This document shows positions 1 through 8,150 of a DNA stretch of 64,000 nt, in pieces. Within the stretch, counting starts at the first letter, position 1, and each line of letters opens with the position of its first letter. Source of the stretch: Oscillospiraceae bacterium (GTDB lineage: Bacteria; Bacillota; Clostridia; Oscillospirales; Acutalibacteraceae); contig SVOW01000002.1 in assembly GCA_015066175.1 (NCBI GenBank), forward strand, positions 186,001 through 250,000, written 5' to 3'. The notes beneath the pieces were generated by a model, which was not told the DNA's origin, did no database searches, and worked only from the letters and a program-made list of their open reading frames with translations. A program made the position numbers and the translations under genes.

Positions 1-794
1 CTTTTATGGCTTTCGGCGGTCTCGGCGGAGAATTCTGTTGCCCTGATATTACATATAGTTTTTATCCCGTTTTCGCTGATTTATTTAAAGTGAATTTGGA
101 ACAGATTCCTCTGAAAAGTGATTTCAGCGTTGATGTGAACGACTATGTAAATAAAGGTAAAAATATCATCATTGCTAATCCCAACGCACCTACTGGTCTT
201 GCTTTAACACACGATGAAATTGAACTTATAGTTAAAACAAACCCTGATAACGTTGTAATAATTGACGAAGCATATGTTGATTTCGCACCTGGTGTAAGTG
301 CTGTTGATTTAGTTAATAGATATGAAAACCTTATGGTAACACAGACTTTTTCAAAAAGCCGTTCACTTGCAGGTCTGAGAGTAGGTTTTTCTGTTTCATC
401 AAAGGCTCTTACAGATGACCTTGAAAAGTTAAAATATTCATTTAATCCTTATAACGTAAATACCCTTTCTGTTGAAGCTGCAGCTGCGGCAATTCTCGAC
501 AGAAAATACTATGAAGATACAATTTCACAGACAATTGAAATACGTGAATTTACAAAAAGTGAACTTATTAAAAGAGGTTTTACAGTTACTGATTCTAAAT
601 CCAATTTTGTTTTTGCAAAAAGTGATAAAATCCCCTCATCTGAACTTTATGAAGAATTGAGAAACAGAGGAATACTTATCCGTTATTTCAATTCACCACG
701 AATTAATGAGTATTTCAGAATGTCAATGGGTACTATGGAGCAGATGAAAACAGTAATTGAAGTAATTGATGAAATTATAAAGGAGCGAGAATGA
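1..794 (+). CDS. hisC: Histidinol-phosphate aminotransferase, 5' end cut by the window
   Basis: PLP enzyme of histidine synthesis that transfers an amino group from glutamate to imidazole acetol phosphate. The frame is open to the left edge, so the ATG at 6 is internal; a full HisC is about 350 residues and roughly the first 90 are missing. Visible are the substrate-side motif PDITYSFYP, the NPNAPTG loop, and TFSKSRSLAGLRVG, whose lysine forms the PLP Schiff base. The stop overlaps the hisB start by four bases (ATGA), so the two are translationally coupled. Genes hisB, H, A, F and IE follow in order, which makes the histidinol-phosphate role secure against related aminotransferases. Confidence 0.96.
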   Translation, partial: FMAFGGLGGEFCCPDITYSFYPVFADLFKVNLEQIPLKSDFSVDVNDYVNKGKNIIIANPNAPTGLALTHDEIELIVKTNPDNVVIIDEAYVDFAPGVSAVDLVNRYENLMVTQTFSKSRSLAGLRVGFSVSSKALTDDLEKLKYSFNPYNVNTLSVEAAAAAILDRKYYEDTISQTIEIREFTKSELIKRGFTVTDSKSNFVFAKSDKIPSSELYEELRNRGILIRYFNSPRINEYFRMSMGTMEQMKTVIEVIDEIIKERE

Positions 795-1381
795 TGAGAA
801 AATCAGAAATTATGAGAAAAACAAACGAAACTGATATTTCCCTTTCACTTTGCCTTGATGGCACAGGAAAAACTGAGCTTGATACAGGAATAGGTTTTCT
901 TGACCATATGCTTGACCTTTTTGCAAAACACGGCAGAATGGACCTGAAAGTTAAATGCACTGGCGATACATATGTTGATTTTCATCATTCAGCAGAAGAT
1001 ATTGGTATAGTTTTAGGTCAGGCTTTCAAAGAAGCTGTAGGTGATAAAAAAGGCATTAAGAGATATGGTAATATGCTTCTTCCTATGGATGAATCACTTG
1101 TGCTTGCATCACTTGATATCAGTGGCAGAGCATATCTTAAATATGGTCTTGAAATTCCCACAGAAAAAGTCGGTGAAATGGATACAGAGCTTATTGAAGA
1201 ATTCTTTATCTCATTTGTAAGAAATGCAGATATCACACTTCACATCAAGCAGCTTGACGGTACAAATTCTCACCATATTATTGAAGCAGCTTTTAAAGCA
1301 GTTGCACGCGCAATAAGGGAAGCAGTAAGCATTGATGAAAAAGCAAAAGATGAAATCCCCTCAAGCAAAGGTCTGCTTTAA
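791..1381 (+). CDS. hisB: Imidazoleglycerol-phosphate dehydratase
   Basis: Manganese-dependent dehydratase of histidine synthesis that converts imidazole glycerol phosphate to imidazole acetol phosphate. At 196 residues it is the usual monofunctional form, without the phosphatase domain of enterobacterial HisB. The internal repeat is visible with its metal-binding histidines: DHMLDLFAKHG and DFHHSAEDIGI in the first half, THHI-type SHHIIEAAFKAVARA in the second. An ATGATG gives two possible starts three bases apart (791 and 794) behind AGGAG at 781-785. It overlaps the hisC stop and lies 14 bases before hisH. Confidence 0.97.
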   Translation: MMRKSEIMRKTNETDISLSLCLDGTGKTELDTGIGFLDHMLDLFAKHGRMDLKVKCTGDTYVDFHHSAEDIGIVLGQAFKEAVGDKKGIKRYGNMLLPMDESLVLASLDISGRAYLKYGLEIPTEKVGEMDTELIEEFFISFVRNADITLHIKQLDGTNSHHIIEAAFKAVARAIREAVSIDEKAKDEIPSSKGLL

Positions 1382-1395
1382 TCGGAGGAAAAACA

Positions 1396-2004
1396 ATGAT
1401 AGCAATAGTAGATTACGGTTGCGGCAACCTTTTTTCACTTACAAGTTCAGTAAATGCATTGGGACTTGATACTTGTGTTACGGGTGACGCTGATAAAATA
1501 AGAAATGCCGACAGAATAATTCTTCCCGGTGTTGGTGCATTTGAAGATGCAATTAATAAATTAAGAAATTCAGGTCTTGCTGATGTACTTATTGAAGAAG
1601 CTAAAAAAGGCAAACCTATTCTTGGTATCTGCCTTGGTATGCAACTTCTTTTTGATAAGAGCTACGAATATGGCGAACATCAGGGATTAGGTCTCATAAA
1701 AGGCGAAATTTGCCCATTTAACGGTGATATTGATAAAAGTCTTAAAATTCCTCATATGGGTTGGAATAAGCTTAAATTCGTAAGAAACAGCTCGATTTTC
1801 AAATATATTACTGAAGGCGACTATATGTATTTTGTTCATTCATATTACGGCAAAAACTGCAAAGAAAGCTTGCTTGCTGTGAGTGAGTATGATGTTGATG
1901 TGCCTGCTGTAGTAAACTATGAAAATATTTACGGTATGCAGTTTCATCCTGAAAAAAGCGGCGAAAAAGGCCTGCTTCTTTTAAAAGCATTTTCAGAAAT
2001 TTAA
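1396..2004 (+). CDS. hisH: Imidazole glycerol phosphate synthase, glutaminase subunit
   Basis: Class I glutamine amidotransferase of 202 residues that supplies ammonia to HisF in the histidine pathway. The nucleophilic cysteine is in GICLGMQLLF near residue 80, and the His/Glu of the catalytic triad are in the C-terminal QFHPEKSG. The N-terminal DYGCGNLFS and the oxyanion-hole segment LPGVGAFEDA are typical. GGAGG precedes the ATG by the normal distance. The cyclase subunit HisF is two genes downstream, with hisA between them, a common Firmicutes order. Confidence 0.97.
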   Translation: MIAIVDYGCGNLFSLTSSVNALGLDTCVTGDADKIRNADRIILPGVGAFEDAINKLRNSGLADVLIEEAKKGKPILGICLGMQLLFDKSYEYGEHQGLGLIKGEICPFNGDIDKSLKIPHMGWNKLKFVRNSSIFKYITEGDYMYFVHSYYGKNCKESLLAVSEYDVDVPAVVNYENIYGMQFHPEKSGEKGLLLLKAFSEI

Positions 2005-2016
2005 GGAGAAAATAAA

Positions 2017-2742
2017 ATGGAAATTTTTCCCGCTATAGATATAAGAAACGGTAATGTTGTAAGGCTTACTGAGGGCGACTATAACAGAATGACTGTTTAT
2101 GGCTCAAGCCCCCTCGAAATGGCTGAAACATTCATAAAAAAAGGTGCAAAAAACCTACATATGGTTGACCTTGACGGTGCTAAAGACGGTGCACCTGTTA
2201 ATTTTGACGTTATTAAAAGCGTTGCTGAAACAGGTAAACTTTTTACCGAAGTGGGTGGTGGAATCAGAGACGAGAAAAGAATTGAAGATTATCTCTCGCT
2301 CGGCGTTAACCGTGTGATTCTCGGTACTGTTGCAGTACGTAACTTTAAATTCGTTGAAGAATCAGTAAAAAAATATGGTGATAAAATTGCTGTGGGCGTT
2401 GATGCACGTGACGGTAAAGTCGCAGTAAGCGGTTGGCTTGAAACAACTGAAATTGATTCACTTGATTTTTGCAGAAAACTCCGCGATGCAGGAGTAAAAA
2501 CTGTTATTTACACTGATATTTCAAAAGATGGCACACTCTCAGGTACTAATCTTAAAATTTATGAAAAGCTCTCAGAAATCAAAGGTCTAGACATTATTGC
2601 TTCAGGTGGTATCACATTTGAAGATGAGATAAAAAAACTTGCAGATATGAACACTTACGGCGCTATTGTGGGTAAGGCTGTTTATGCAGGTAAGCTTGAC
2701 CTTGAAAGAGTTCTTAAAATTGCCAAGGGGGAAAGTGTGTAA
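2017..2742 (+). CDS. hisA: ProFAR isomerase (phosphoribosylformimino-AICAR-P isomerase)
   Basis: TIM-barrel isomerase of 241 residues that performs the Amadori rearrangement of ProFAR to PRFAR. The catalytic aspartate is in the N-terminal FPAIDIRNGNVVRL, and the phosphate-binding loops are VGGGIRDE and IASGGI. It is homologous to HisF, the next gene, from which it differs in this N-terminal motif and in length. The ATG follows AAGGAG, and the stop shares one base with the hisF start (TAATG), so the pair is tightly coupled. Confidence 0.97.
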   Translation: MEIFPAIDIRNGNVVRLTEGDYNRMTVYGSSPLEMAETFIKKGAKNLHMVDLDGAKDGAPVNFDVIKSVAETGKLFTEVGGGIRDEKRIEDYLSLGVNRVILGTVAVRNFKFVEESVKKYGDKIAVGVDARDGKVAVSGWLETTEIDSLDFCRKLRDAGVKTVIYTDISKDGTLSGTNLKIYEKLSEIKGLDIIASGGITFEDEIKKLADMNTYGAIVGKAVYAGKLDLERVLKIAKGESV

Positions 2743-3497
2743 TGATTACAAAAAGAATTATCCCCTGCCTTGATGTCAGAAACGGCAGAGTTGTTAAAGG
2801 TGTGAATTTTGAAGGAATTCAGGACGTTGCAGACCCCGTTGAACTTGCACATTTTTATAACGACAGTGGTGCTGATGAACTTGTTTTCTATGATATTACT
2901 GCTTCACACGAAGGTCGAGGTTTATTTACTGATGTTCTCAAAAAAGTTGCATCAGAAATTTTCATTCCCCTTACTGTTGGTGGCGGTATTAACACGGTAG
3001 ATGATTTTGACAGAGTTTTGAAATGCGGTGCAGACAAAGTTTCTGTCAATTCAGGTGCAATAAACAACCCTGATTTAATTACTCAGGGTGCTAAAAAGTA
3101 CGGCGACCAGTGCGTTGTGCTTTCTATGGATATCAAGCGTGTTGACGGTGAATTCCATATTTTCAAAAATGGTGGCAGACTTGATACAGGCATTGATGCT
3201 ATACAGTGGGCTGTTGACGGCGAAAAACGCGGTGCAGGTGAACTTGTCGTAAACAGTATCGACACTGATGGTGTGAAACAAGGCTTTGACACAGAACTTC
3301 TCAAAGAAATTTCTTCAAGAGTTTCCATACCTGTTATCGCAAGCGGTGGTGCAGGCAAAAAAGAAGATTTTGTTGAACTTTTCAACGCAGATTGTGCAGA
3401 TGCAGGTCTTGCAGCATCAATTTTCCACAGAAAAGAAGTTTCAATCAAAGAATTAAAGAAGTATCTTATTGCAAATAATATTGAAATGAGAATATAA
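2742..3497 (+). CDS. hisF: Imidazole glycerol phosphate synthase, cyclase subunit
   Basis: TIM-barrel cyclase/lyase of 251 residues that uses HisH-derived ammonia to turn PRFAR into imidazole glycerol phosphate and AICAR. The signature [20 protein letters not shown] opens the protein with its catalytic Asp; the second catalytic Asp lies in [11 protein letters not shown], and the phosphate loops are VGGGIN and ASGGAG. It starts on the last base of the hisA stop codon. The ammonia-channel partner HisH is encoded just upstream in the same operon. Confidence 0.98.
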   Translation: MITKRIIPCLDVRNGRVVKGVNFEGIQDVADPVELAHFYNDSGADELVFYDITASHEGRGLFTDVLKKVASEIFIPLTVGGGINTVDDFDRVLKCGADKVSVNSGAINNPDLITQGAKKYGDQCVVLSMDIKRVDGEFHIFKNGGRLDTGIDAIQWAVDGEKRGAGELVVNSIDTDGVKQGFDTELLKEISSRVSIPVIASGGAGKKEDFVELFNADCADAGLAASIFHRKEVSIKELKKYLIANNIEMRI

Positions 3498-3508
3498 GGA
3501 GAAAAACA

Positions 3509-4153
3509 ATGGATATCAAAGAATTAAAATTTGACGAAAAAGGTCTTATTCCTGCTATAGTTCAGGATTTTTACACAAAGAAAGTTCTTATGCTTGCATA
3601 TATGAACGAAGAAAGCCTTAAAATCAGCATTGAGGAAGGGAAAACTTGTTTCTTCAGCAGAAGCCGACAGGAACTTTGGAGAAAAGGTGCAACTTCAGGT
3701 AACGTGCAGAATATTGTTTCAATCAGAACTGATTGTGATATGGATACACTCCTTGTTGATGTTATCAAAGAAGGTCCTGCTTGTCACACAGGCAGTGAAA
3801 GCTGTTTCTTTAACGATATTGTTGAAGCAGATAAAGAAAACGGTTTCTCATATCAGGGTCTTTACGATATGCTTGTTGGCCGAAAAATTGAGAAAAAAGA
3901 AGGTTCTTACACAACATATCTTTTTGAAAAAGGCATTGATAAAATTCTCAAAAAAGTCGGTGAAGAATGCACAGAAGTTATTATCGGTGCTAAAGGCGGA
4001 GATAAAGCAGAAACAATCTATGAAATCGCTGACCTTGCTTATCACGTAATGGTGCTTATGATTGAAATGGGTATCACTCTTGAAGATGTTACAACTGAAC
4101 TTTCAAAACGTCACATTATTGATAAAAAAATCAAGCAGGAAAAAATGCAGTAA
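3509..4153 (+). CDS. hisI: Bifunctional PR-AMP cyclohydrolase / PR-ATP pyrophosphatase
   Basis: A two-domain HisIE of 214 residues for steps two and three of histidine synthesis. Residues 1 to about 110 form the zinc/magnesium cyclohydrolase, with [18 protein letters not shown] and CHTG supplying metal ligands. Residues from about 120 form the all-helical pyrophosphatase, with the [14 protein letters not shown] helix and an acidic second helix. The fused form is common in bacteria. It starts 11 bases after hisF behind AAGGAG. The his gene run ends here, although a seventh gene follows 29 bases later without a terminator between. Confidence 0.97.
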   Translation: MDIKELKFDEKGLIPAIVQDFYTKKVLMLAYMNEESLKISIEEGKTCFFSRSRQELWRKGATSGNVQNIVSIRTDCDMDTLLVDVIKEGPACHTGSESCFFNDIVEADKENGFSYQGLYDMLVGRKIEKKEGSYTTYLFEKGIDKILKKVGEECTEVIIGAKGGDKAETIYEIADLAYHVMVLMIEMGITLEDVTTELSKRHIIDKKIKQEKMQ

Positions 4154-4182
4154 TAAACATAAGTTAATAAGGAGCTGATTTT

Positions 4183-4998
4183 GTGTCAACATTTTTTGCC
4201 AACATAGTTTCAGTTTTCATTTCTTTCTTTGCATCATTTTTTGGCATATTTGGTATTGATATTTATAAGAACGGTTTTGATGATATTGATTTTTCAGCCG
4301 TAAAAAGTATTTCTTTTTCATCAGAACTTGTTCTTGACGATGTGCACGATGGCTCGCACACAATTCTTCAGGGCGGATGCACTGATGGAAAATATGCATA
4401 TTTCTGTTCAGACAATCCTAATTCAGACACATGTTCGATTTCAAAATATAACATTATTACTTGGGAAGAAGTTGCACGATCTGCTCCTGTTAAAGTTGAT
4501 CACGCTAACGATATAACATATAACAAAGATAAAGATTGTCTTGTTGTATGTCATAATTCCCCTGTCAGAACTCGTGTATCTTTTGTTGATAAGAGATCAC
4601 TTGAAATAATCGAAACGTTTGAAATTCCTCTTGAAATTTATTCAATTACATACGATGCAAAAAATAACAGATATGCTGTTGGTATTTCGTATACATTTGA
4701 TTTTGCAATTCTTGATAAAGATTTTAATGTAATCAAAACAGTGAAAGGTGTAAAGCCGAAATCTACACTTAAACAAGGCATGGACAGTGACGGAAAATAT
4801 ATTTATTTTCTTTTAAGTTCACCTAATGCTATTTCAGTTTATGACTGGGACGGTAACCATTACGGTATATTCGAATTAAATGACGAAGCAAAAAAATATG
4901 AAACTGAAAATATGTTTCTGATAAATAATGAATTATACATTGGTTATAATTCAGGTTATGGTAAAATTTATAAAACTTCATTTGAAGCAACATATTAA
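4183..4998 (+). CDS. N-terminally anchored beta-propeller-like protein, unknown function
   Basis: I do not recognise a named family. The first 25 or so residues are strongly hydrophobic (a signal anchor or uncleaved signal) and are followed by about 240 residues of short beta-strand repeats with aromatic and Asp-Gly turns, such as SDGKYIYFL and KNNRYAVGI, which suggests a propeller outside the membrane. HANDITYN near residue 107 is a distinctive segment. The GTG start at 4183 is set by AAGGAG eleven bases upstream. It follows hisIE by 29 bases and precedes the terminator at 5004, so it is probably transcribed with the histidine genes, although no link to histidine synthesis is visible. A protein with a similar layout is encoded at 38274-39314. 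Confidence 0.75.
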   Translation: MSTFFANIVSVFISFFASFFGIFGIDIYKNGFDDIDFSAVKSISFSSELVLDDVHDGSHTILQGGCTDGKYAYFCSDNPNSDTCSISKYNIITWEEVARSAPVKVDHANDITYNKDKDCLVVCHNSPVRTRVSFVDKRSLEIIETFEIPLEIYSITYDAKNNRYAVGISYTFDFAILDKDFNVIKTVKGVKPKSTLKQGMDSDGKYIYFLLSSPNAISVYDWDGNHYGIFELNDEAKKYETENMFLINNELYIGYNSGYGKIYKTSFEATY

Positions 4999-5003
4999 AA
5001 ATA

Positions 5004-5042
5004 TAGCGGTAAGTTTTAATTACTTACCGCTTATTTTTTTAT
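5004..5042 (+). terminator. Intrinsic terminator of the his operon
   Basis: AGCGGTAAG and CTTACCGCT form a nine-pair stem with an eight-base loop, followed by TATTTTTTT. It lies just after the stop of the beta-propeller gene and ends the plus-strand transcript before the small RNA locus. Confidence 0.85.
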
Positions 5043-5045
5043 TAA

Positions 5046-5208
5046 AATAAAAAATGCGCAGCCGAAGCCACGCATGAAAAATGCTCTGCTCTGTTTGCTG
5101 CGACACAAGTTTTTCGACCAACTACCAAGGTAAGCGAAAATAGAGCATGCATTTTTACCTGAATAAAAAAGCAACCCTGATTGTTGGTATTATTTACTTG
5201 CGTCGCGT
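5046..5208 (-). ncRNA. Independent structured small RNA with own promoter and terminator, family not identified
   Basis: Read on the minus strand, this intergenic segment folds into a nested structure. P1 pairs GCGACGCAAGT (5206-5196) with ACTTGTGTCGC (5110-5100). P2 pairs ACCAAC (5188-5183) with GTTGGT (5122-5117). P3 pairs AGGTAA (5160-5155) with TTACCT (5133-5128). The P3 loop contains ATGCTCT (5148-5142), which can pair with AGAGCAT (5087-5081) 3' of P1, giving a possible pseudoknot. A terminator hairpin with a TTCG loop (ATGCGTGGC and GCTGCGCAT, 5075-5054) and a U run ends it. A near-consensus promoter sits directly upstream. No gene follows on this strand, so it is not a leader. The RNA is about 160 bases. 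It does not match what I know of 6S RNA, tmRNA, SRP RNA or common riboswitches. Confidence 0.75.
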
Positions 5209-5212
5209 GTTT

Positions 5213-5241
5213 ATTCTATCACATATAAAAATCTAATGCAA
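5213..5241 (-). promoter_or_regulatory. Sigma-A-type promoter of the small RNA
   Basis: On the minus strand TTGCAT (5241-5236) is separated by exactly 17 bases from TAGAAT (5218-5213). A start six or seven bases downstream would put the RNA 5' end at about 5206-5208, right at the first base of the P1 stem. Confidence 0.7.
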
Positions 5242-5261
5242 TAGAATTTATTAATTTAATT

Positions 5262-5291
5262 TTTCACAATTACGGACAAAGTACATACTAT
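5262..5291 (+). promoter_or_regulatory. Candidate sigma-E promoter of cotJABC
   Basis: CATACTAT at 5284-5291 differs at one of the seven defined positions from the sigma-E -10 consensus CATACAnT, and a TCACAATT-like -35 lies about 12 bases upstream. In Bacillus subtilis cotJABC is under mother-cell sigma-E; that this site is used here is inference. Confidence 0.5.
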
Positions 5292-5323
5292 GGTATTGAA
5301 AACCTAATGAAAGGAGAATAGTT

Positions 5324-5584
5324 TTGCAAAGAATGTACGACTATCATCACAACAATATGCGTATGTACAGTGAAAACGCATACAGACAATGTGAAAAACG
5401 AAATGTAATCAAAAAATGTTGCATTCAGCCTGAAGGGAAATTCCCTGAATGTACACCTGTTGCAATGGCATACATTCCTTTTCAGGATGCAACGGAAATT
5501 TATGATGAATGTAAAGCTTTTGAAAGAGGCACTGCATTCCCCTGCCTTGATAAACCTTTCCTCGGAGGTAGTTGCAGATGCTGA
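5324..5584 (+). CDS. cotJA: Spore coat-associated protein CotJA
   Basis: Small spore coat protein of 86 residues, first of the three-gene cotJ operon. The family core is visible at residues 45-82: PVAMAYIPFQ, then an acidic stretch, then RGTAFPCLDKPFLG. A Cys-rich end (GGSCRC) and an N-terminal His/Asn/Tyr-rich tract surround it. The start is TTG at 5324, chosen because AAAGGAGAA lies eight bases upstream; the ATG at 5333 is too far. It overlaps cotJB by seven bases. Expected in the mother cell and then in the inner coat, where the CotJ proteins assemble together. Confidence 0.93.
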   Translation: MQRMYDYHHNNMRMYSENAYRQCEKRNVIKKCCIQPEGKFPECTPVAMAYIPFQDATEIYDECKAFERGTAFPCLDKPFLGGSCRC

Positions 5585-5829
5585 GAAATAACGAGCTTCT
5601 TAAAGAATTATCACAGGTAGCATTCATTATGTGGGACCTGCATTTATATCTTGACACCCACACTTGTGATACAGATGCAATTGCTCTTTATAATAAATAT
5701 AAAGAAAAATATCTGTGCCTTAAAGATGAGTTTGAAGAAAAATACTGGAAACTCACTTCAACAGATGCACAAGGTGTTGAATGGATTAAAAACCCATGGC
5801 CATGGGAGAAAGAAGGTTGTGACTGCTAA
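5578..5829 (+). CDS. cotJB: Spore coat protein CotJB
   Basis: Small coat protein of 83 residues, recognised by the run of hydrophobic helix, LYLDTHTCDTDAI, a charged helix, and the terminal tryptophan-rich EWIKNPWPWE. I place the start at ATG 5578, nine bases after GGAGG (5564-5568); an in-frame TTG at 5572 would lie too close to that site. It overlaps the end of cotJA by seven bases, and its own stop shares one base with the cotJC start, so all three proteins are probably made in fixed ratio. Confidence 0.92.
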   Translation: MLRNNELLKELSQVAFIMWDLHLYLDTHTCDTDAIALYNKYKEKYLCLKDEFEEKYWKLTSTDAQGVEWIKNPWPWEKEGCDC

Positions 5830-6431
5830 TGTTCCAATATGAAAAAAGATTACAGTTTCCTGTTAATATCAAGAATCCGAATCCGACGCTTGCAAAAATA
5901 ATTATCACACAGTATGGCGGACCTGACGGTGAACTTGGTGCTTCGCTCAGATATTTAAGTCAGCGTTTTTCAATGCCTCATGCAGAATTGAAAGGTCTTC
6001 TTACTGATATCGGCACTGAAGAACTTGGCCATCTTGAAATGATCGGCACAATTGTTTATCAGCTGACAAGAAATCTTTCAATGGAAGATATTAAAAAGGC
6101 AGGCTTTGATGCATATTTCGTGGACCATACAACAGGAATTTATCCCCAGTTTGCATCAGGTTTCCCCTGGTCTGCAGCAACTATTCAGTCAACAGGCGAC
6201 ACAATTGCCGATTTACACGAAGACCTTGCAGCAGAGCAGAAAGCGAGAAAGACATACGACAACATCTTACGTCTTGTCGACGACCCTGATGTAAAAGAGC
6301 CAATAAAATTCCTTCGTGCAAGAGAAATAGTGCACTATCAGCGTTTTGGTGAAGGATTGAGAATTGCAACTGACCGACTTGACAGCAAAAACTTTTACGC
6401 ATTCAATCCGAGTTTTGATAAATGTAAATAA
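5829..6431 (+). CDS. cotJC: Spore coat protein CotJC, manganese-catalase-like
   Basis: A 200-residue ferritin-like four-helix protein of the manganese catalase family that is a component of the spore coat. Helix motifs with carboxylate and histidine ligands are visible: TEELGHLEMIGTIV near residue 60 and a second EDLAAEQKARKTYD / REIVHYQRFGE pair in the C-terminal half, matching the EXXH pattern of a di-metal site. It starts on the last base of the cotJB stop (TAATG). The following hairpin ends the operon. Catalase activity is known for some relatives but cannot be read from sequence alone. Confidence 0.95.
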   Translation: MFQYEKRLQFPVNIKNPNPTLAKIIITQYGGPDGELGASLRYLSQRFSMPHAELKGLLTDIGTEELGHLEMIGTIVYQLTRNLSMEDIKKAGFDAYFVDHTTGIYPQFASGFPWSAATIQSTGDTIADLHEDLAAEQKARKTYDNILRLVDDPDVKEPIKFLRAREIVHYQRFGEGLRIATDRLDSKNFYAFNPSFDKCK

Positions 6432-6438
6432 TATTCAG

Positions 6439-6464
6439 GGCAGATGGAAAACATCTGCCTTTTT
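6439..6464 (+). terminator. Terminator of cotJABC
   Basis: GGCAGATG and CATCTGCC form an eight-pair stem with a GAAAA loop followed directly by five T residues. Confidence 0.88.
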
Positions 6465-6478
6465 CATTCGGCATAGTA

Positions 6479-6516
6479 AAAAGCAAAACCGCAAGTTTAA
6501 TCTTGCGGTTTTGCTT
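6479..6516 (-). terminator. Terminator of galT
   Basis: A 15-pair stem, AAGCAAAACCGCAAG with CTTGCGGTTTTGCTT, loop of six. On the minus strand it is followed by TTTTTAC; it lies 14 bases after the galT stop and faces the cotJ terminator. Confidence 0.85.
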
Positions 6517-6529
6517 ATGTAATTATTCT

Positions 6530-8017
6530 TTATTTAACTGATTCAATAAACCTGAGGAATGCTTTTCTGCCCTCTTCAGTTACCTTGTAAACGCCTGCAT
6601 CTTCAAGAACTTTTTTGAACACAAGACCTGTTTCTTCTAAAATGATGTTGTGTACGTTTTCTTTGGTGATTTCGTGTTTAGCTTTAATTTCCTCGGCCCA
6701 GTCAGCATGAAGGCTGATTTCGGCGTTTTCTGCAATATTTTCGCCATTTACAAGTGCTTCTTCAAGAACTGCAAGTTCTTTCTTGAGTCTTGATGGTAAA
6801 ACAGCAAGGCCCATAACTTCGATAAGGCCGATATTTTCCTTTTTGATGTGGTGAAGTTCAGCATGAGGATGATAAACACCTAAAGGATGTTCTTCAGTTG
6901 TGATGTTATTGCGAAGAACCAAATCCATTTCGTAGCTTTCGCCACGTCTGCGTGCAATGGGAGTTATTGTGTTGTGCTTTTCACCGTCTGTTTCGGCAAA
7001 AATAAATGCATCTTCATCAGTATAATTTCTCCATGCAGTGAGAATTCTATCTGCAAGGTCAGCTAATTTTGCTTTATCATCACCGCAGATTCTGATTACT
7101 GACATAGGCCATTTAACAATACCTGCTTTGATGTCTTCAAAACCTTCAAATGCAACTTCTTGTTCAATGGGTGCTTCTGCCATAGCAAAAGTATAATTAC
7201 CGCCCTGGAAATGGTCATGAGTGAGAATTGATCCGCCAACAATAGGCAAATCAGCATTTGAACCGATGAAGTAATGAGGGAATACTGTCACGAAATCAAG
7301 AAGTTTTGCAAAAGCATTTTTATTAATCACCATAGGTGTATGCTCATTGTTGAAAACGATGCAATGCTCATTATAGTAAACATAAGGAGAATACTGCAGA
7401 CTGCTTGCAGTGCCGTTTAATTCAACGGGAATTGTGCGGAGTGTCTGACGTGCAGGATAGTTCATTCTGCCCCTGTAGCCTGTATTTTCGCGGCATAACA
7501 TACATTTGGGATAACTGCTCTGTTTTGCAAATTTTGCAGCGGCAATAGCTTTAGGGTCTTTTTCGGGTTTTGAAAGATTAATGGTAATATCAATATTGCC
7601 GTATTCACAAGGATAAACCCATTTCATATCCTTTTTGATTCTGTATCTTCTTATGTAATCGCAGTCGCATGAAAGTTTATAGAAATAGTCTGTAGCCATT
7701 TCAGGAGATTCTTTATAAAGAGTATTGAACTTTTCAATAACCTGAGAAGGTCTTGGTGTTACCGCAGACATAATTCTTGTATCAAACAAATCTTTTGCTG
7801 TAATATTATCGTCAATAATTCCGTTTTCTACAGCGTATGAAATGAAGCCTGAAAGAATATCTTCCAATTGAAGTTCAGGACAGGAATCAACCTCTTCAAA
7901 TTCATCAAGATTGAGAATATCAAGAATTGTATTGATTGCATAATATTTGTCATTTACGTCAAGTAAGCCGCAATCAAGAGCATATTTAATCAAAGAATTA
8001 ATGTATTCAAAAATCAA
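6530..8017 (-). CDS. galT: UDP-glucose--hexose-1-phosphate uridylyltransferase, class II GalT
   Basis: Leloir pathway enzyme that exchanges UMP between UDP-glucose and galactose 1-phosphate. At 495 residues it belongs to the Gram-positive GalT class II rather than the HIT-type class I. The conserved ILTHDHFQGG and the later YHPHAELHHIKKENIGLIEVMG block hold the histidines expected at the active site. The start is TTG at 8017, with AAAGGGGA ten bases upstream and no better ATG nearby. It is transcribed alone from its own promoter; galK and galE are not in the window, but an alpha-galactosidase lies 3 kb away at 11135-12442. Confidence 0.95.
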   Translation of the reverse strand: MIFEYINSLIKYALDCGLLDVNDKYYAINTILDILNLDEFEEVDSCPELQLEDILSGFISYAVENGIIDDNITAKDLFDTRIMSAVTPRPSQVIEKFNTLYKESPEMATDYFYKLSCDCDYIRRYRIKKDMKWVYPCEYGNIDITINLSKPEKDPKAIAAAKFAKQSSYPKCMLCRENTGYRGRMNYPARQTLRTIPVELNGTASSLQYSPYVYYNEHCIVFNNEHTPMVINKNAFAKLLDFVTVFPHYFIGSNADLPIVGGSILTHDHFQGGNYTFAMAEAPIEQEVAFEGFEDIKAGIVKWPMSVIRICGDDKAKLADLADRILTAWRNYTDEDAFIFAETDGEKHNTITPIARRRGESYEMDLVLRNNITTEEHPLGVYHPHAELHHIKKENIGLIEVMGLAVLPSRLKKELAVLEEALVNGENIAENAEISLHADWAEEIKAKHEITKENVHNIILEETGLVFKKVLEDAGVYKVTEEGRKAFLRFIESVK

Positions 8018-8045
8018 CTTTATATCCCCTTTATAATTTTTTTAC

Positions 8046-8074
8046 ATTGTATCACAAAGCAGCAATTTAATCAA
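8046..8074 (-). promoter_or_regulatory. Promoter of galT
   Basis: TTGATT (8074-8069), 17-base spacer, TACAAT (8051-8046) on the minus strand, about 30 bases before the start codon. No obvious operator palindrome is seen around it. Confidence 0.7.
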
Positions 8075-8108
8075 TAACTGCAAAACAAAAATATGCAGAT
8101 TAAAAGGA

Positions 8109-8134
8109 AAAAACACCCACCAAAGTGGGTGTTT
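8109..8134 (-). terminator. Terminator of the HTH gene
   Basis: AAACACCCAC and GTGGGTGTTT pair around a four-base loop; on the minus strand TTT and a pyrimidine-rich tail follow. It lies 16 bases after the HTH gene stop. Confidence 0.85.
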
Positions 8135-8150
8135 GCATTGAAGATAGAAT

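Noticed and set aside
5046..5208. 6S RNA, tmRNA or a riboswitch for the cotJ operon
   Set aside because: It is on the opposite strand from cotJ, has its own terminator with no gene behind it, and lacks the tRNA-like ends of tmRNA and the single long rod with central bubble of 6S RNA.
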